NCBI RefSeq assembly: GCF_022828365.1
Contig: NZ_JAJQJU010000001.1
Coordinates: 124,001 to 188,000 of the forward strand
Origin: Candidatus Nanosynbacter sp. TM7-087
Lineage (GTDB): Bacteria > Patescibacteriota > Saccharimonadia > Saccharimonadales > Saccharimonadaceae
Length of the DNA stretch: 64,000 nt
Reading direction: 5' to 3'
Part shown: positions 42,793 to 51,803 of the stretch, piece by piece
How positions within the stretch are numbered: the stretch's first letter is position 1
How the letters are laid out: each line of letters opens with the position of its first letter
Notes under the pieces: generated by a model
What the model saw: the letters and a program-made list of their open reading frames with translations, nothing else
What the model was told of the DNA's origin: nothing
The model's database searches: none
Position numbers and translations under genes: made by a program

Positions 42793-43932
42793 ATGAAACT
42801 ACGGTCCACCACACCAGTTTCGGCATCATTAGTCAGCAGAGCGTCTCTGGTGGCGATGTCTGCATTGCTCGCTGGATCGGGCATTTTTGGCTTGGCATCA
42901 CACGTATTAGCTCGCGACTATAACGCCGAAATTCAGGCAAAACAACAAGAAGCAGACAACTATAATTCTGAGGCTTCGCGCTTGGGTGAGATGGCTGATA
43001 GTTTACAGGCGGAACTTGATAAGATAAACGGACAAATATCAGCTATTCAGACACAGATTTCTGATAGCCAAAAGAAGATTAATAGTCTTAATGATCAGAT
43101 AAAAAAGAACGAAGAGCTAATTAAGCACAATCGTAAAGCAATGGGGCGAATTTTGGCGGATTTGTATGTTGATGATCAGATTTCGCCACTGGAGATGCTT
43201 GCTAGCTCAAAAAATATTAGCGATTACATTGACAAGCAGGAACAGCGTAATTCTTTGAAAACTTCATTGAATGATAAGATCAAAGAAATTAAATCTTTGC
43301 AAAAAAAGCTGGAAGAAAATAAGAAATCTGTCGAGAATACACTTCGCGACCAAGAATTGCAGCGTAATGCGATGGCAGCTAAGCAATCTGAAAAAGCAAA
43401 GCTGATTACTGATACGAAAAACGATCAGAATAACTACGCAGCTCTGGCTCAGAAGCGTAATTCTGAGGTAGCGAAGTTGCGAGAAGAACAGGCTGCTGCT
43501 AACCGACGAGCTCTTGGTGGCAGTAATGTTTCGATTCCGGGCGGCGTACCTGGCGGCGGTGGCTATCCTGGCGCTTGGGCGAGTGCTCCACTCGACGCTT
43601 ATGTCGATCCATGGGGGCTATACACGCGTGAATGCGTGAGCTACGTGGCTTGGAAAATTCATAGCACTGGACGATATGTTCCGCATTTTGGTGGCGCAGG
43701 CAACGCGAATCAATGGCCGTCAACTGCAGCGCGCTATGGTATTTCTAGCGGCTCAACGCCAAAAGCTGGTGCGGCTGCTGTGATGAATATTGGATATTAT
43801 GGACACGTTATGTATGTTGAGTCCGTCAATGGCGACGGAACTATTACCGTTAGCGATTATAACTTTGCCTGGGATGGTTTATATAGGCATTACACACGCT
43901 CAGCTTCAGGATTGACATACGTTTACTTCTAA
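42793..43932 (+). CDS. Coiled-coil CHAP-domain peptidoglycan hydrolase, PcsB-like
   Basis: 379 residues. It has an N-terminal export signal (to about 40, ending ASHVLA). A long coiled coil (about 45-235) rich in Gln, Lys, Ser and Asn repeats follows, then a Gly/Pro linker. The CHAP domain has Cys281 in RECVSYVAW and His338 in GHVMYVE. The order ftsE-ftsX-CHAP protein matches the FtsEX-PcsB system of streptococci, where the coiled coil binds FtsX and holds the hydrolase inactive. Likely a septal wall-splitting amidase or endopeptidase. Confidence 0.9.
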   Translation: MKLRSTTPVSASLVSRASLVAMSALLAGSGIFGLASHVLARDYNAEIQAKQQEADNYNSEASRLGEMADSLQAELDKINGQISAIQTQISDSQKKINSLNDQIKKNEELIKHNRKAMGRILADLYVDDQISPLEMLASSKNISDYIDKQEQRNSLKTSLNDKIKEIKSLQKKLEENKKSVENTLRDQELQRNAMAAKQSEKAKLITDTKNDQNNYAALAQKRNSEVAKLREEQAAANRRALGGSNVSIPGGVPGGGGYPGAWASAPLDAYVDPWGLYTRECVSYVAWKIHSTGRYVPHFGGAGNANQWPSTAARYGISSGSTPKAGAAAVMNIGYYGHVMYVESVNGDGTITVSDYNFAWDGLYRHYTRSASGLTYVYF

Positions 43933-43950
43933 TCAGCATAGTGATACACA

Positions 43951-43978
43951 AAAACGCTCGTGTTAAACGGGCGTTTTG
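43951..43978 (+). terminator. Terminator after the CHAP gene
   Basis: AAAACGC (43951-43957) pairs with GCGTTTT (43971-43977). It is followed within five bases by the next gene's TATAAT. Confidence 0.65.
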
Positions 43979-43993
43979 TAGTATAATAAGCAT

Positions 43994-45169
43994 ATGGTTA
44001 CGGGAGAAAAAAGACAGCAATTAAGTTGGTTTTTGACGCTTGTTATTGTGGCTATTGTTAGTTTTGTGGCGGGAGCTCGATCTGATGCACTGTTTGCTAA
44101 CGTAGCGTCGGTATTTGGCGTTAGAACTTCAAATAAGACGATTGACTTATCTAGTGTTCAAAAAACATATCAAGAACTGATTGCTAATTATGACGGAAAA
44201 TTGGATACTCAAAAGCTAATTTACGGTGCCAATCGTGGATTAGTCGAAGCGGCTGGCGATCCACACACAGTATATATGGATCCTGATGAAACGAAGGAAT
44301 TTGACAAGTCATTAAGTGGTCAAATTGGTGGTGGAATTGGTGCGGAGATTGGTCTTAGGAATAATAAGCCAACTATCATAAAACCTCTGGAAAACAGTCC
44401 AGCTCAGAAGGCGGGAATTAAGGCTGGTGAGGTGATTGTTAAGGTGAATGATGAGGCTTCTTCTGACTGGTCAGTGGAAAAAGTTGTGAGTAAAATTCGC
44501 GGAGAAGTTGGTACGTCCGTTAAATTGACGTTATTAAGCGGTGGTCAAACGCATGAGGTGTCGGTAGTGCGTCAGAATATAGTTTCTCCGGCAGTAGAGT
44601 CGGAAATTGATGGAGAAATTGGTATTTTGAAAGTTAACCGATTTGGCGATGATACAGTGAGCTTGGCCAGGAAATACGCTTCGGAGTTTGTTGAGAAAGG
44701 TGTTAAAAAGGTGATTTTGGACTTACGGAATAATCCTGGCGGAACGGTTGGAGCTGCTCAAGGGCTATTGGGTATTTGGCTAGACAATCAAATAGCTATG
44801 ACCGAGCGACGGGGTTCTGAAATTGTTAAAACGCTGCGTACAACTGGAACGCCAATTCTGGGCAATATGAAAACGGTGGTGCTTATTAACGGTAACAGTG
44901 CCAGTGCTAGCGAAATTACGGCTGGGGCGCTTCGTGAATACGGAAAAGCCACGCTGGTTGGGCAGAAGAGTTACGGTAAGGGAAGTGTGCAGATCGTGCT
45001 TGGGCTGCCTGGCGGGTCGCAAATGAAGGTTACGGAAGCTAGATGGTACACACCAAAGGGCAAAAATATAGATAAAACTGGTATAGAACCTGATGTAAAA
45101 GTTGATCTTTCGTCGGATGATGTCAATAATAACGTAGATCCGCAGATGGATAAAGCGAAGTTGTTATAA
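43994..45169 (+). CDS. ctpA: C-terminal processing peptidase, S41 family
   Basis: 391 residues. N-terminal membrane helix (about 11-33), PDZ domain ('SPAQKAGIKAGEVIVKVNDE'), and the S41 catalytic core with 'DLRNNPGGTVGAAQGL', the serine region NSASASE (about 301-307) and the lysine in 'KSYGKGSVQ'. It cuts exported proteins at C-termini and often controls wall hydrolases, so its position beside the CHAP hydrolase is suggestive. TATAAT (43982-43987) ends 6 bases before the ATG. Confidence 0.93.
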   Translation: MVTGEKRQQLSWFLTLVIVAIVSFVAGARSDALFANVASVFGVRTSNKTIDLSSVQKTYQELIANYDGKLDTQKLIYGANRGLVEAAGDPHTVYMDPDETKEFDKSLSGQIGGGIGAEIGLRNNKPTIIKPLENSPAQKAGIKAGEVIVKVNDEASSDWSVEKVVSKIRGEVGTSVKLTLLSGGQTHEVSVVRQNIVSPAVESEIDGEIGILKVNRFGDDTVSLARKYASEFVEKGVKKVILDLRNNPGGTVGAAQGLLGIWLDNQIAMTERRGSEIVKTLRTTGTPILGNMKTVVLINGNSASASEITAGALREYGKATLVGQKSYGKGSVQIVLGLPGGSQMKVTEARWYTPKGKNIDKTGIEPDVKVDLSSDDVNNNVDPQMDKAKLL

Positions 45170-45210
45170 AGCTTGTGTTTTTGGGCTGGACAACATAAAA
45201 TGGAGATAGT

Positions 45211-45594
45211 ATGAACGGACAAAAAAAGAAGATTTTACTAGTTGAGGATGACATGGCTCTGTCTGCGGTTTATAGGTCGCGGCTGGAGATTGAAGGATTT
45301 GACGTCAGAGAGGCTAACAATGGAGAAGACGCTCTGTCTGCTACTGTTGAATATCATCCAGATTTGATTCTTTTGGATGTGATGATGCCAAAGATTAGCG
45401 GTTTTGATGTTTTGGATATTCTTCGTAATACGCCAGAAACTGCTAACGTGAGGATTATTATGCTGACGGCGCTTAGTCAGCCAAAGGACAAGGAGCGCGC
45501 TGAGAGCTTGGGTGTTGATGATTATTTGGTGAAATCTCAGGTTGTAATTGGTGACGTTGTGGCTCGCGTAAAGCATCATTTGGGTATTCAGTGA
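45211..45594 (+). CDS. Single-domain response regulator (receiver only)
   Basis: 127 residues, a complete CheY-like receiver and nothing else. Acidic pair Asp13/Asp14, phosphoacceptor Asp56 ('LILLDVMMPK'), Thr86 and Lys108 are all in place. No DNA-binding domain. GGAGA precedes the ATG. It overlaps the next gene (GTGA). There is no adjacent kinase; the only kinase in the window is about 5 kb away. Confidence 0.9.
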   Translation: MNGQKKKILLVEDDMALSAVYRSRLEIEGFDVREANNGEDALSATVEYHPDLILLDVMMPKISGFDVLDILRNTPETANVRIIMLTALSQPKDKERAESLGVDDYLVKSQVVIGDVVARVKHHLGIQ

Positions 45595-46028
45595 ATAATC
45601 CTGCGATCTCAGAGATGATAACATCTGAGTCAGGTAGAATTAGAGATCTTGAGGCTTCTAGGGCTGAGTCTGTGAATAAATTTAAGAATGATATAAATAG
45701 TCTTCTGGAGGGTCTAAAAAGTGAGATTGAAAATGAAGACGAGAAGCGTAGGCCTCTAGTTAAGTTAACTGAGCACGTAGATCAGATGGGTGTGAATAAT
45801 ACGGTTCTGAGTGAGGCAACTAGTGGCTTGTTGGATAAATTAATAAGAATAAGAAGTTATATTACGGAATCACAGAACAGTAGATGGGGAATAGACTACT
45901 ACAAAAGTAGCATATCTCAGGTGATTGATGAAATTGTTAATGATTTGTCGATAGCTAGTAAGCGCCGTCGGGACATCGTAGGTGATGTTGAGGGAATTAA
46001 GCGTGAAGGATATTATCAAAAAAGGTAA
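45591..46028 (+). CDS. All-helical protein coupled to a response regulator
   Basis: 145 residues from GTG 45591. The sequence is mostly predicted helix with heptad-like charged repeats ('RIRDLEASRAESVNKFKNDINSLLEGLKSEIE' in style) and no membrane segment. It overlaps the response regulator by four bases, so it may be its partner, for example a four-helix phosphotransfer or scaffold protein. No histidine in an Hpt-like context is visible; the only His is in 'LTEHVDQM'. Function unknown. Confidence 0.55.
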   Translation: MNNPAISEMITSESGRIRDLEASRAESVNKFKNDINSLLEGLKSEIENEDEKRRPLVKLTEHVDQMGVNNTVLSEATSGLLDKLIRIRSYITESQNSRWGIDYYKSSISQVIDEIVNDLSIASKRRRDIVGDVEGIKREGYYQKR

Positions 46029-46033
46029 TTGGT

Positions 46034-46070
46034 ATTAAAATAACTCCGTATTTGCCGGAGCTATTTTAAT
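46034..46070. terminator. Long bidirectional terminator
   Basis: A 15-base stem with one mismatch: 46034-46048 with 46056-46070, core CTCCG/CGGAG. It is A/T-rich at its base on both sides, between convergent genes. Confidence 0.8.
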
Positions 46071-46086
46071 AAAAAGTTTTTACCGA

Positions 46087-46359
46087 TTAAAGAACAACAA
46101 CTTGCGTTCGGCGTTCTGATTTGCCAGTAAACTTGGTTTTCTTAACTGACTTAAAGCCAACTACGCCATCTTTTGCAGCGTGGATGGTGAAATTGCGGCT
46201 AACGTATGTGCCGTCACCAGCGATCTTTGTGGCACCAGTTTGGCGAACTAGAACTTCTCCAGCGGAAACTTTTTGACCGCCAAATCGCTTAACGCCAAGA
46301 CGTTGACCAGCATTGTTGTGGATATTCTTACTAGAACCACCAGCTTTAACCTTTGACAT
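46087..46359 (-). CDS. rpmA: 50S ribosomal protein L27
   Basis: 90 residues. 'GGSSKNIHNNAGQRLGVKRFGGQKV' and 'VRQTGATKIAGDGTY' are the bL27 signature. The N-terminus begins MSKVKAGGSS, without an obvious cleavable extension of the Firmicutes type. SD AAGGAG is seen on the minus strand. rplU is not linked to it here. Confidence 0.95.
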   Translation of the reverse strand: MSKVKAGGSSKNIHNNAGQRLGVKRFGGQKVSAGEVLVRQTGATKIAGDGTYVSRNFTIHAAKDGVVGFKSVKKTKFTGKSERRTQVVVL

Positions 46360-46422
46360 TCTTTACTCCTTATAGTTTCTATAAAACAATCTGTTCTAGT
46401 TTATCGAAAATAAAGCCAGTTG

Positions 46423-47616
46423 TCAAGCGGTTTTGGCTATATCTGCGGGTTTTAATGCCAATATTTCTCTGGCAACAACTTGATCTTCGCGGTAATATAA
46501 GAGGTTTTTATCGATAATTTGCTGATATCCAAGTTTTTTAAGATTTTTTATCAGAGGTAGGTGGGTGAATTTACCTTCGTGATTTTGCCACGCTGGAACG
46601 GCTATACAAAGCATCGTGTCTGGGCGGATTTGCGAATGGATATTTTGTAGAAAATCGCTAATTATGTGATTACAATTTCCGACTACTTCGTGAAGTTTTT
46701 CTGGGCTTGGCGGAGCGGAAAACGGCTGACCTAAATATGTTTCGCAAACAACTTGAGAAATTCGCTTCTTCTGCTCGTCTGTTAATTTTACAGAGGTGGC
46801 GTCGGCCTGATGTGCTTGCCAGAAAGTGTTTGTCGAAAAAGTTTTTTCCACCCAGTTCATATTTTCAGTCGTGTAAGATATCATCTTATCGCTCAAATCG
46901 CTGCCATAAGCATTCACGCCGATAAGCGCAGCTTCTTGTAGTACCGTTCCTGTGCCACAGAACGGATCCCAGAGGTAATCGTTAGGTTTTGCGCCAGATA
47001 GGTTAATCATAATTTGTGCAAGCTTGGGCGGAAGCATTCCCACGAAGGCATCGCGCTTTGGTCGTCCGCGGTCGCGCTGAGTATACGAATTGATATTTTG
47101 AGCACCACGACTTTCAGCGATTATCAAATCTCCATACACGTTCTTAGCTATGATAATTTCAATTTTCGCCTCAGACCTGCCGAGTTTATTATTGTGAGAG
47201 GTCGCAGTGGACAGAGCGGCAGTTTTATTAGGAATTAGACGCAAACTGACACTAGATTTTTTCAGGTTATTTTTTAAGATAATTCCGATTTTTTGGACGT
47301 TTCTCGGATCTGTTTTATTGCCATAAAAACTTATTCCAAGCGTTATTTTTTTCTGGCTATGTGAAAGTTTTTTCGTGTATTTTTCAACAATAATTTTTGA
47401 GGCTTGAAGCAGGGTGTTGTGATCTGATTTTTGCGACTTTATTTTCGTGATGACTTGTCCGCATTTAATCGTTCCACCGACATTGTCAATTGAAAAATTG
47501 TCGCAATTAACCGTGGCGGCTTGGTTGGAGATTTTTTGGACATTTTTAGTACCGTAAACCGCCTCTAATTCAGCGATAGAGATTTCTGATTGACGGCCAA
47601 GAATAGCTATAAACAT
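46423..47616 (-). CDS. THUMP-type RNA methyltransferase, Trm-G10/Trm11-like
   Basis: 397 residues. The N-terminal part (to about 170) resembles the ferredoxin-like plus THUMP layout of archaeal and eukaryotic tRNA guanosine methyltransferases. 'QRDRGRPKRDAFVGMLPPKLAQIMINL' in pattern leads into SAM motif I 'DPFCGTGTVLQEA'. Motif IV, normally DPPYG, reads CETYLGQPF, which is atypical, so the catalytic chemistry is uncertain. TATAAT on the minus strand (47628-47623, TGT before) ends 6 bases before the ATG. Confidence 0.75.
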   Translation of the reverse strand: MFIAILGRQSEISIAELEAVYGTKNVQKISNQAATVNCDNFSIDNVGGTIKCGQVITKIKSQKSDHNTLLQASKIIVEKYTKKLSHSQKKITLGISFYGNKTDPRNVQKIGIILKNNLKKSSVSLRLIPNKTAALSTATSHNNKLGRSEAKIEIIIAKNVYGDLIIAESRGAQNINSYTQRDRGRPKRDAFVGMLPPKLAQIMINLSGAKPNDYLWDPFCGTGTVLQEAALIGVNAYGSDLSDKMISYTTENMNWVEKTFSTNTFWQAHQADATSVKLTDEQKKRISQVVCETYLGQPFSAPPSPEKLHEVVGNCNHIISDFLQNIHSQIRPDTMLCIAVPAWQNHEGKFTHLPLIKNLKKLGYQQIIDKNLLYYREDQVVAREILALKPADIAKTA

Positions 47617-47654
47617 ATCGTAATTATAACATTTATCGTGGTATAATGAAGGTT

Positions 47655-48722
47655 ATGTTACCGAAGGTGTTGCAACTGTTAAAATCGCCACGAGCTATTA
47701 TGAGCGTTTTGACGTTGGTGGTTTTGGCAATAATAATTTTTCTATCTCGGCATGAGCTCGTGAAGGCGTGGAATCTGTTTTTGCACGCGGATTTATGGCT
47801 ATTATTCTTACTATTACCGTTTCAGATTATCGTGTACTTCGCTGGCGGCGAGATGATTTTTTCGTATCTGAGAGAGAAGAATCTGATTCATCATATTTCC
47901 AGGCTGGAGCAGACGAGGATTGCGCTGGAGCTTAATTTGGTCAATCACATTTTTCCGTCGGGCGGAGTTAGTGGAATTTCGTATACGACTTGGCGAATGC
48001 ACAAGCTCGGCGTGAGTTCGGCGCGTTCGACATTTGCGCAGGTGATTCGTTACGTTACGGGATTTTTGTCGCTTTTGGTTTTGTTGGTGATTGCTGTGCT
48101 GGCGCTTGCTATCGATGGCAAGGTTAATCGTTATATCGTTGCCGCTAGTTTCTTGCTGATTATCGTGGTTTTGGCGCTGACGTTTGGTCTGATTTTCGTG
48201 TTTTCGTCAAAGCGTCGTATGCAGATGACTGCCGCTAAATTGTCTAAGTTTATCAATGCATTGGTGAAAATTGTGACCTTGGGTAAGAAGCGACGAGTAA
48301 TGAAGTCGAAGAAAGTCGAAGAGTTTTTTGTTGATATGCAGGACGATTTTCAAGATTTGTCCAATCATCCGAAACTTCTGATAAAACCGATGATTTGGGG
48401 AACTGTCTACACTGTTTTTGACGTGGCGATGTTTGCTGTGGCGTTTCTGTCGCTGGGCGTTTTTGTTAATCCGGCGATTTTGATGGTTGGATACGGCGTG
48501 GCGGGATTGGCAGCGATTGTCGTGTTTACGCCTGGAGGGGCGGGAGTTTATGAAACTATTATGATTATTTTCTTAAGTATGGCAGGCACTCCGCCGGATT
48601 TGGCGATTGCTGGAATAATTTTGACGCGAGCAATTTTACTTACTGGCACGATTATCTTTGGTTATATTTTCTATCAACACGCACTGATTAAATACGGCAA
48701 GCCAGATGATTCCCAGGTTTAG
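47655..48722 (+). CDS. Flippase-like membrane protein, AglD/MprF-type (UPF0104)
   Basis: 355 residues from ATG 47655. An ATG at 47646 overlaps the TATAAT (47642-47647) and is rejected; the box ends 7 bases before 47655. Seven to eight membrane helices. 'FPSGGVSGISYTTWRM' and 'FTPGGAGVYETIMI' are the conserved glycine-rich motifs of the lysylphosphatidylglycerol-synthase transmembrane region. Members flip or transfer lipid-linked groups. The end overlaps xseA by 17 bases. Confidence 0.8.
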   Translation: MLPKVLQLLKSPRAIMSVLTLVVLAIIIFLSRHELVKAWNLFLHADLWLLFLLLPFQIIVYFAGGEMIFSYLREKNLIHHISRLEQTRIALELNLVNHIFPSGGVSGISYTTWRMHKLGVSSARSTFAQVIRYVTGFLSLLVLLVIAVLALAIDGKVNRYIVAASFLLIIVVLALTFGLIFVFSSKRRMQMTAAKLSKFINALVKIVTLGKKRRVMKSKKVEEFFVDMQDDFQDLSNHPKLLIKPMIWGTVYTVFDVAMFAVAFLSLGVFVNPAILMVGYGVAGLAAIVVFTPGGAGVYETIMIIFLSMAGTPPDLAIAGIILTRAILLTGTIIFGYIFYQHALIKYGKPDDSQV

Positions 48723-49806
48723 CGTTAGCAATTTCATAGCAATTGTCAATCAAACTTTTGACGTGGCTTTTGCTGGAATGGTTGAAGTTGAGGGCGAGGT
48801 TTCTAGTTTCAAGTCTTATCCTCCGAAATACGCCTTTTTCGATTTAAAAGATGACGACGGGCTGGTTCGGTGTTTTGTTGGTTTTAGCAATTTACGTACG
48901 CCAATTGAAGATGGAATGAAAGTTGTCGTTCGGGCGATGCCAATACTTAGAGATAAAGGCGCTTTTAGTTTGAATGTTCAAGAGATTCGCCCATTAGGCA
49001 AGGGAAGTTTGAAGCGAAGTTTTGATCTTTTGAAGCAAAAATTGACAGTTGAGGGTTTGTTTAATTCTGAAAGAAAGCGTCCATTACCGCAATATCCCCA
49101 GCGAGTGGCTGTTATTTCCAGTACGAAAGCAGCGGGGTATGCGGACTTTATGAAGATTTCCAGTGAGCGTTGGGGTGGTGTGAAATTCGTAGTCGCCGAT
49201 GTTAGTGTGCAGGGTGCGAATGCTGCAGATCAAGCTGTGCGAGCGATTTCATATTTTAATCAAATGCCAGAATCTCCAGATGTGATTGTTTTGATTCGTG
49301 GCGGTGGCAGTGCGGAAGATTTGGCGAGTTTTAATGATGAGAAACTAGTACGGACGGTGGCGAGTAGTCGCATTCCAACAATGACTGGAATTGGTCATGA
49401 AATTGATGAGAGTTTATGCGATTTGGCGGCGGACGTTCGCGCAGCCACGCCGAGCAACGCCGCGCAATTGCTGTTTCCTGATAAGCGAGAAGTGGTTAGG
49501 CATTTGCATTACAGGCTAATTGACGCGAAAGATTCAATTTGTAGAGCTATCGAAGAACAATCGCTTAATGCAACAATGTTGCAAAAAGAAGCGCTAAAAC
49601 AGTGGTCAAGCCGTGTGGATGTGGCTGCAAATGCAACATTGTCGCAACAAAAAGTCATCGCTGAGTATGATCCAGAAATGGCGCTGCGTCGTGGCTATGC
49701 AATGATCAAGGGCGATTTACAGATTGGTAATATTGTAGAGATTACAACAAAAGATATAATTATGAAAGCGAGGATTGAGAATAGTGAACAACGATATGAC
49801 AATTGA
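48706..49806 (+). CDS. xseA: Exodeoxyribonuclease VII large subunit
   Basis: 366 residues, a little shorter than the usual 400-450. OB-fold N-domain ('FVEGEVSSFKSYPPKYAFFDLKDD'-type), then the catalytic region 'RVAVISSTKAAGYADFM', 'VIVLIRGGGSAEDLASFNDEKLV' and 'GIGHEIDESLCDLAADVRAATPSNAA'. The C-terminal coiled coil is reduced. It degrades single-stranded DNA with XseB. It overlaps xseB. Confidence 0.94.
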   Translation: MIPRFSVSNFIAIVNQTFDVAFAGMVEVEGEVSSFKSYPPKYAFFDLKDDDGLVRCFVGFSNLRTPIEDGMKVVVRAMPILRDKGAFSLNVQEIRPLGKGSLKRSFDLLKQKLTVEGLFNSERKRPLPQYPQRVAVISSTKAAGYADFMKISSERWGGVKFVVADVSVQGANAADQAVRAISYFNQMPESPDVIVLIRGGGSAEDLASFNDEKLVRTVASSRIPTMTGIGHEIDESLCDLAADVRAATPSNAAQLLFPDKREVVRHLHYRLIDAKDSICRAIEEQSLNATMLQKEALKQWSSRVDVAANATLSQQKVIAEYDPEMALRRGYAMIKGDLQIGNIVEITTKDIIMKARIENSEQRYDN

Positions 49807-49984
49807 GCAAATGATGACTGAATTGAACGAGCGAATCGCGTGGTTTCAAGGCGATGATTTTAATTTGGATGAGGCGAAACAGAGGTTTATTGAGGCGAGA
49901 GAATTGTCAAAAAAAATTACTGCCACGCTGGAAGATATGCGACATGATATCGAGGTTCTTAGCGAGGATTTTAATGCTGAGTAG
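49784..49984 (+). CDS. xseB: Exodeoxyribonuclease VII small subunit
   Basis: 66 residues from GTG 49784, preceded by GCGAGG; an ATG at 49796 is possible. The helical hairpin 'IEQMMTELNERIAWFQGDDFNLDEAKQRFIEA' in pattern matches XseB. It overlaps xseA by 23 bases, the standard arrangement. Confidence 0.9.
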   Translation: MNNDMTIEQMMTELNERIAWFQGDDFNLDEAKQRFIEARELSKKITATLEDMRHDIEVLSEDFNAE

Positions 49985-49988
49985 AATC

Positions 49989-50017
49989 TTTACATCAATT
50001 AAAGCATAAGCTATACT
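49989..50017 (+). promoter_or_regulatory. Promoter of the 219-residue gene
   Basis: TTTACA at 49989-49994, 17-base spacer, TATACT at 50012-50017. It ends 6 bases before the ATG at 50024, so the mRNA should be leaderless. Confidence 0.6.
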
Positions 50018-50023
50018 CTAATT

Positions 50024-50683
50024 ATGATTACGAGAAATAGAAGTGAGCGCGGCTCAGTTAATGGCTGGATGGTCGGCACAATCGGCTGTCTGATATTGTT
50101 TTTGATTGCTGGATCTTTGGCAATTTGGGCGTATATGCAATACTCCCGAGAAAAAAGTAGCGTTGATAGTAAAGTGGCAATTGAAGTCGCTAAGGGAAAG
50201 AGCGAACAAGCCGAATCAGACCAGAAGAAATTTTCTGAAGAAGCAAAAAACCCGCGTATTGAATTTGTTGGTCCTGCTGAATACGGTCGAGTATCGTTCA
50301 TGTATCCAAAAACTTGGAGTGTATATATAGGGAATGACGGCAGTGACAGGGGTGATTACAAAGCTTATCTTCATCCTGTTTCAGTTCCTTCGACAACTAA
50401 TAAAAATAGTCGGTTTGCATTAAGGCTGGAGATTATCAACAAGAATATGGATACGGTGCTAAATGATTATCAATCACGACTAAAGAAGGGTGAATTGACC
50501 TCAAGTAGTACTGAGTTTAACGGAATTTCAGCAACTCGGATTGACGGTACATTTGAGAAAGAATTGCGCGGCTCTGTGGTTTTGATGAAAGTTCGCGATA
50601 AAACTATTCGTTTTTCAACCGACGCAGACACGTTCAAGCCAGATTTTCAGACTATATTGAGCACTGTAAAAATCTCTGAATAG
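50024..50683 (+). CDS. Single-pass membrane-anchored protein of unknown function
   Basis: 219 residues. Basic N-tail, then one membrane helix (about 17-38, 'TIGCLILFLIAGSLAIWAYM'), a short coiled segment rich in Lys/Glu/Ser, and an outside beta-rich domain ('GRVSFMYPKTWSVYIGND', 'ALRLEIINK'). The fold may be PsbP-like ('YPKTWSV' is typical of this type), but that is only a guess. It stands alone between xseB and a histidine kinase. Confidence 0.55.
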   Translation: MITRNRSERGSVNGWMVGTIGCLILFLIAGSLAIWAYMQYSREKSSVDSKVAIEVAKGKSEQAESDQKKFSEEAKNPRIEFVGPAEYGRVSFMYPKTWSVYIGNDGSDRGDYKAYLHPVSVPSTTNKNSRFALRLEIINKNMDTVLNDYQSRLKKGELTSSSTEFNGISATRIDGTFEKELRGSVVLMKVRDKTIRFSTDADTFKPDFQTILSTVKISE

Positions 50684-50718
50684 AAAAACCCGAGATATAT
50701 TTGCTATACTAGAATTGT

Positions 50719-51435
50719 ATGGCAGGTAAAGAGTGGAGTGATGCTGATTTTGGGGGATTGCCGAGCGTTTTGGTTGCGGCACATGAGCTAAAAACGCCGC
50801 TGGCTTTGATTAGGCAACTGGCGCTACTATTGGACGACGACTTAACCAGTTCTGCCGATAAAACTCAGATCCAGCAACGAATTATTCGGACTTCTGAGCA
50901 GGCGTTGCAGCTTACGATCGATTTGGCAAATTCAGCTAATTTAACGCCGTCGTTATTTCCGCTTGAGCCGGTCAATCCGTTGGCTTTATGTCAGCAAGTA
51001 GCGATGGAAACAAAGTTCAACGCAATACTTTATGGGCGAAAAGTTAGCTGGCCTAAGAGCAGTCGAAATAGTCAATTAATATTAGCGAACCGAACGCTTT
51101 TGGGGCGAATTTTAACGAACTTTTTGAATAACGCGTTGGTGTATACGGAGGACGGATCGGAGATTAAGGTTTCGGTTAAGGCGACAAAAGATGCCGTGAG
51201 AATGAGCGTGCGGGATTTTGGACCGATGATGAGCTTGAAGGAATATCGGCTTTTGCTTGATGAAATGGAAACGCGAAAAACCGTGCGAACAAGGCCGGAA
51301 AGTAGCGGGCTGGGGATTTACGTGGCGAATCAATTTGCGCGGGCGATGAACGGGCGGATTGGTCTGATTCGTCACCGTGATGGATTGACTTTTTATGTAG
51401 AAATGCCAGTTAGCAGGCAGTTGAGTTTGATATGA
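50719..51435 (+). CDS. Soluble histidine kinase without sensor domain
   Basis: 238 residues, only the kinase core. H-box 'AAHELKTPLALI' with His22, N-box 'RILTNFLNNALVYTEDG', G-box 'SSGLGIYVANQFARAMNGRIGL'. No membrane helix, HAMP or PAS is seen. The input must come from a partner or be constitutive. TATACT (50705-50710) ends 8 bases before the ATG. The next gene (receiver) overlaps by four bases. Confidence 0.88.
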   Translation: MAGKEWSDADFGGLPSVLVAAHELKTPLALIRQLALLLDDDLTSSADKTQIQQRIIRTSEQALQLTIDLANSANLTPSLFPLEPVNPLALCQQVAMETKFNAILYGRKVSWPKSSRNSQLILANRTLLGRILTNFLNNALVYTEDGSEIKVSVKATKDAVRMSVRDFGPMMSLKEYRLLLDEMETRKTVRTRPESSGLGIYVANQFARAMNGRIGLIRHRDGLTFYVEMPVSRQLSLI

Positions 51436-51803
51436 AAAAACTGTTAATCGTTGAGGATGATAAGAATTGGGCGGATATCCTGGGCAAGTTTGCTGCGGAT
51501 GTTGGGGTAGAGTACCAAGTGGCAGTTTCTGGAGCTCAGGCAATTGAAATTATTGATGATTGGAGGCCTGATGCGGTGATTTTGGATATGTTGCTGGCGG
51601 GAGAAACGGCGATTGCTCTGTTGAATGAGCTGCGATCGTACGCGGATTTGGCGAGTCTGCCGATTGTGGTTTGCACGAATATCGACGCTAAAATGGATGA
51701 TTTGCGTCCGCTTGGCGTGAAGGCGATTTTGAATAAAACATCGATGCGTCCGAATGAGGCGCGGGCGATTTTTCGCGAGGTTTTAAATGACGGGGCAGAG
51801 TGA
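51432..51803 (+). CDS. Receiver-only response regulator, partner of the kinase
   Basis: 123 residues. Acidic pair Asp9/Asp10, phosphoacceptor Asp52 ('AVILDMLLAGE'), Thr82 and Lys102. The usual MP after the phosphoacceptor is LL here. No output domain. Coupled to the kinase by an ATGA overlap and to recO by 17 bases. Confidence 0.88.
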   Translation: MKKLLIVEDDKNWADILGKFAADVGVEYQVAVSGAQAIEIIDDWRPDAVILDMLLAGETAIALLNELRSYADLASLPIVVCTNIDAKMDDLRPLGVKAILNKTSMRPNEARAIFREVLNDGAE

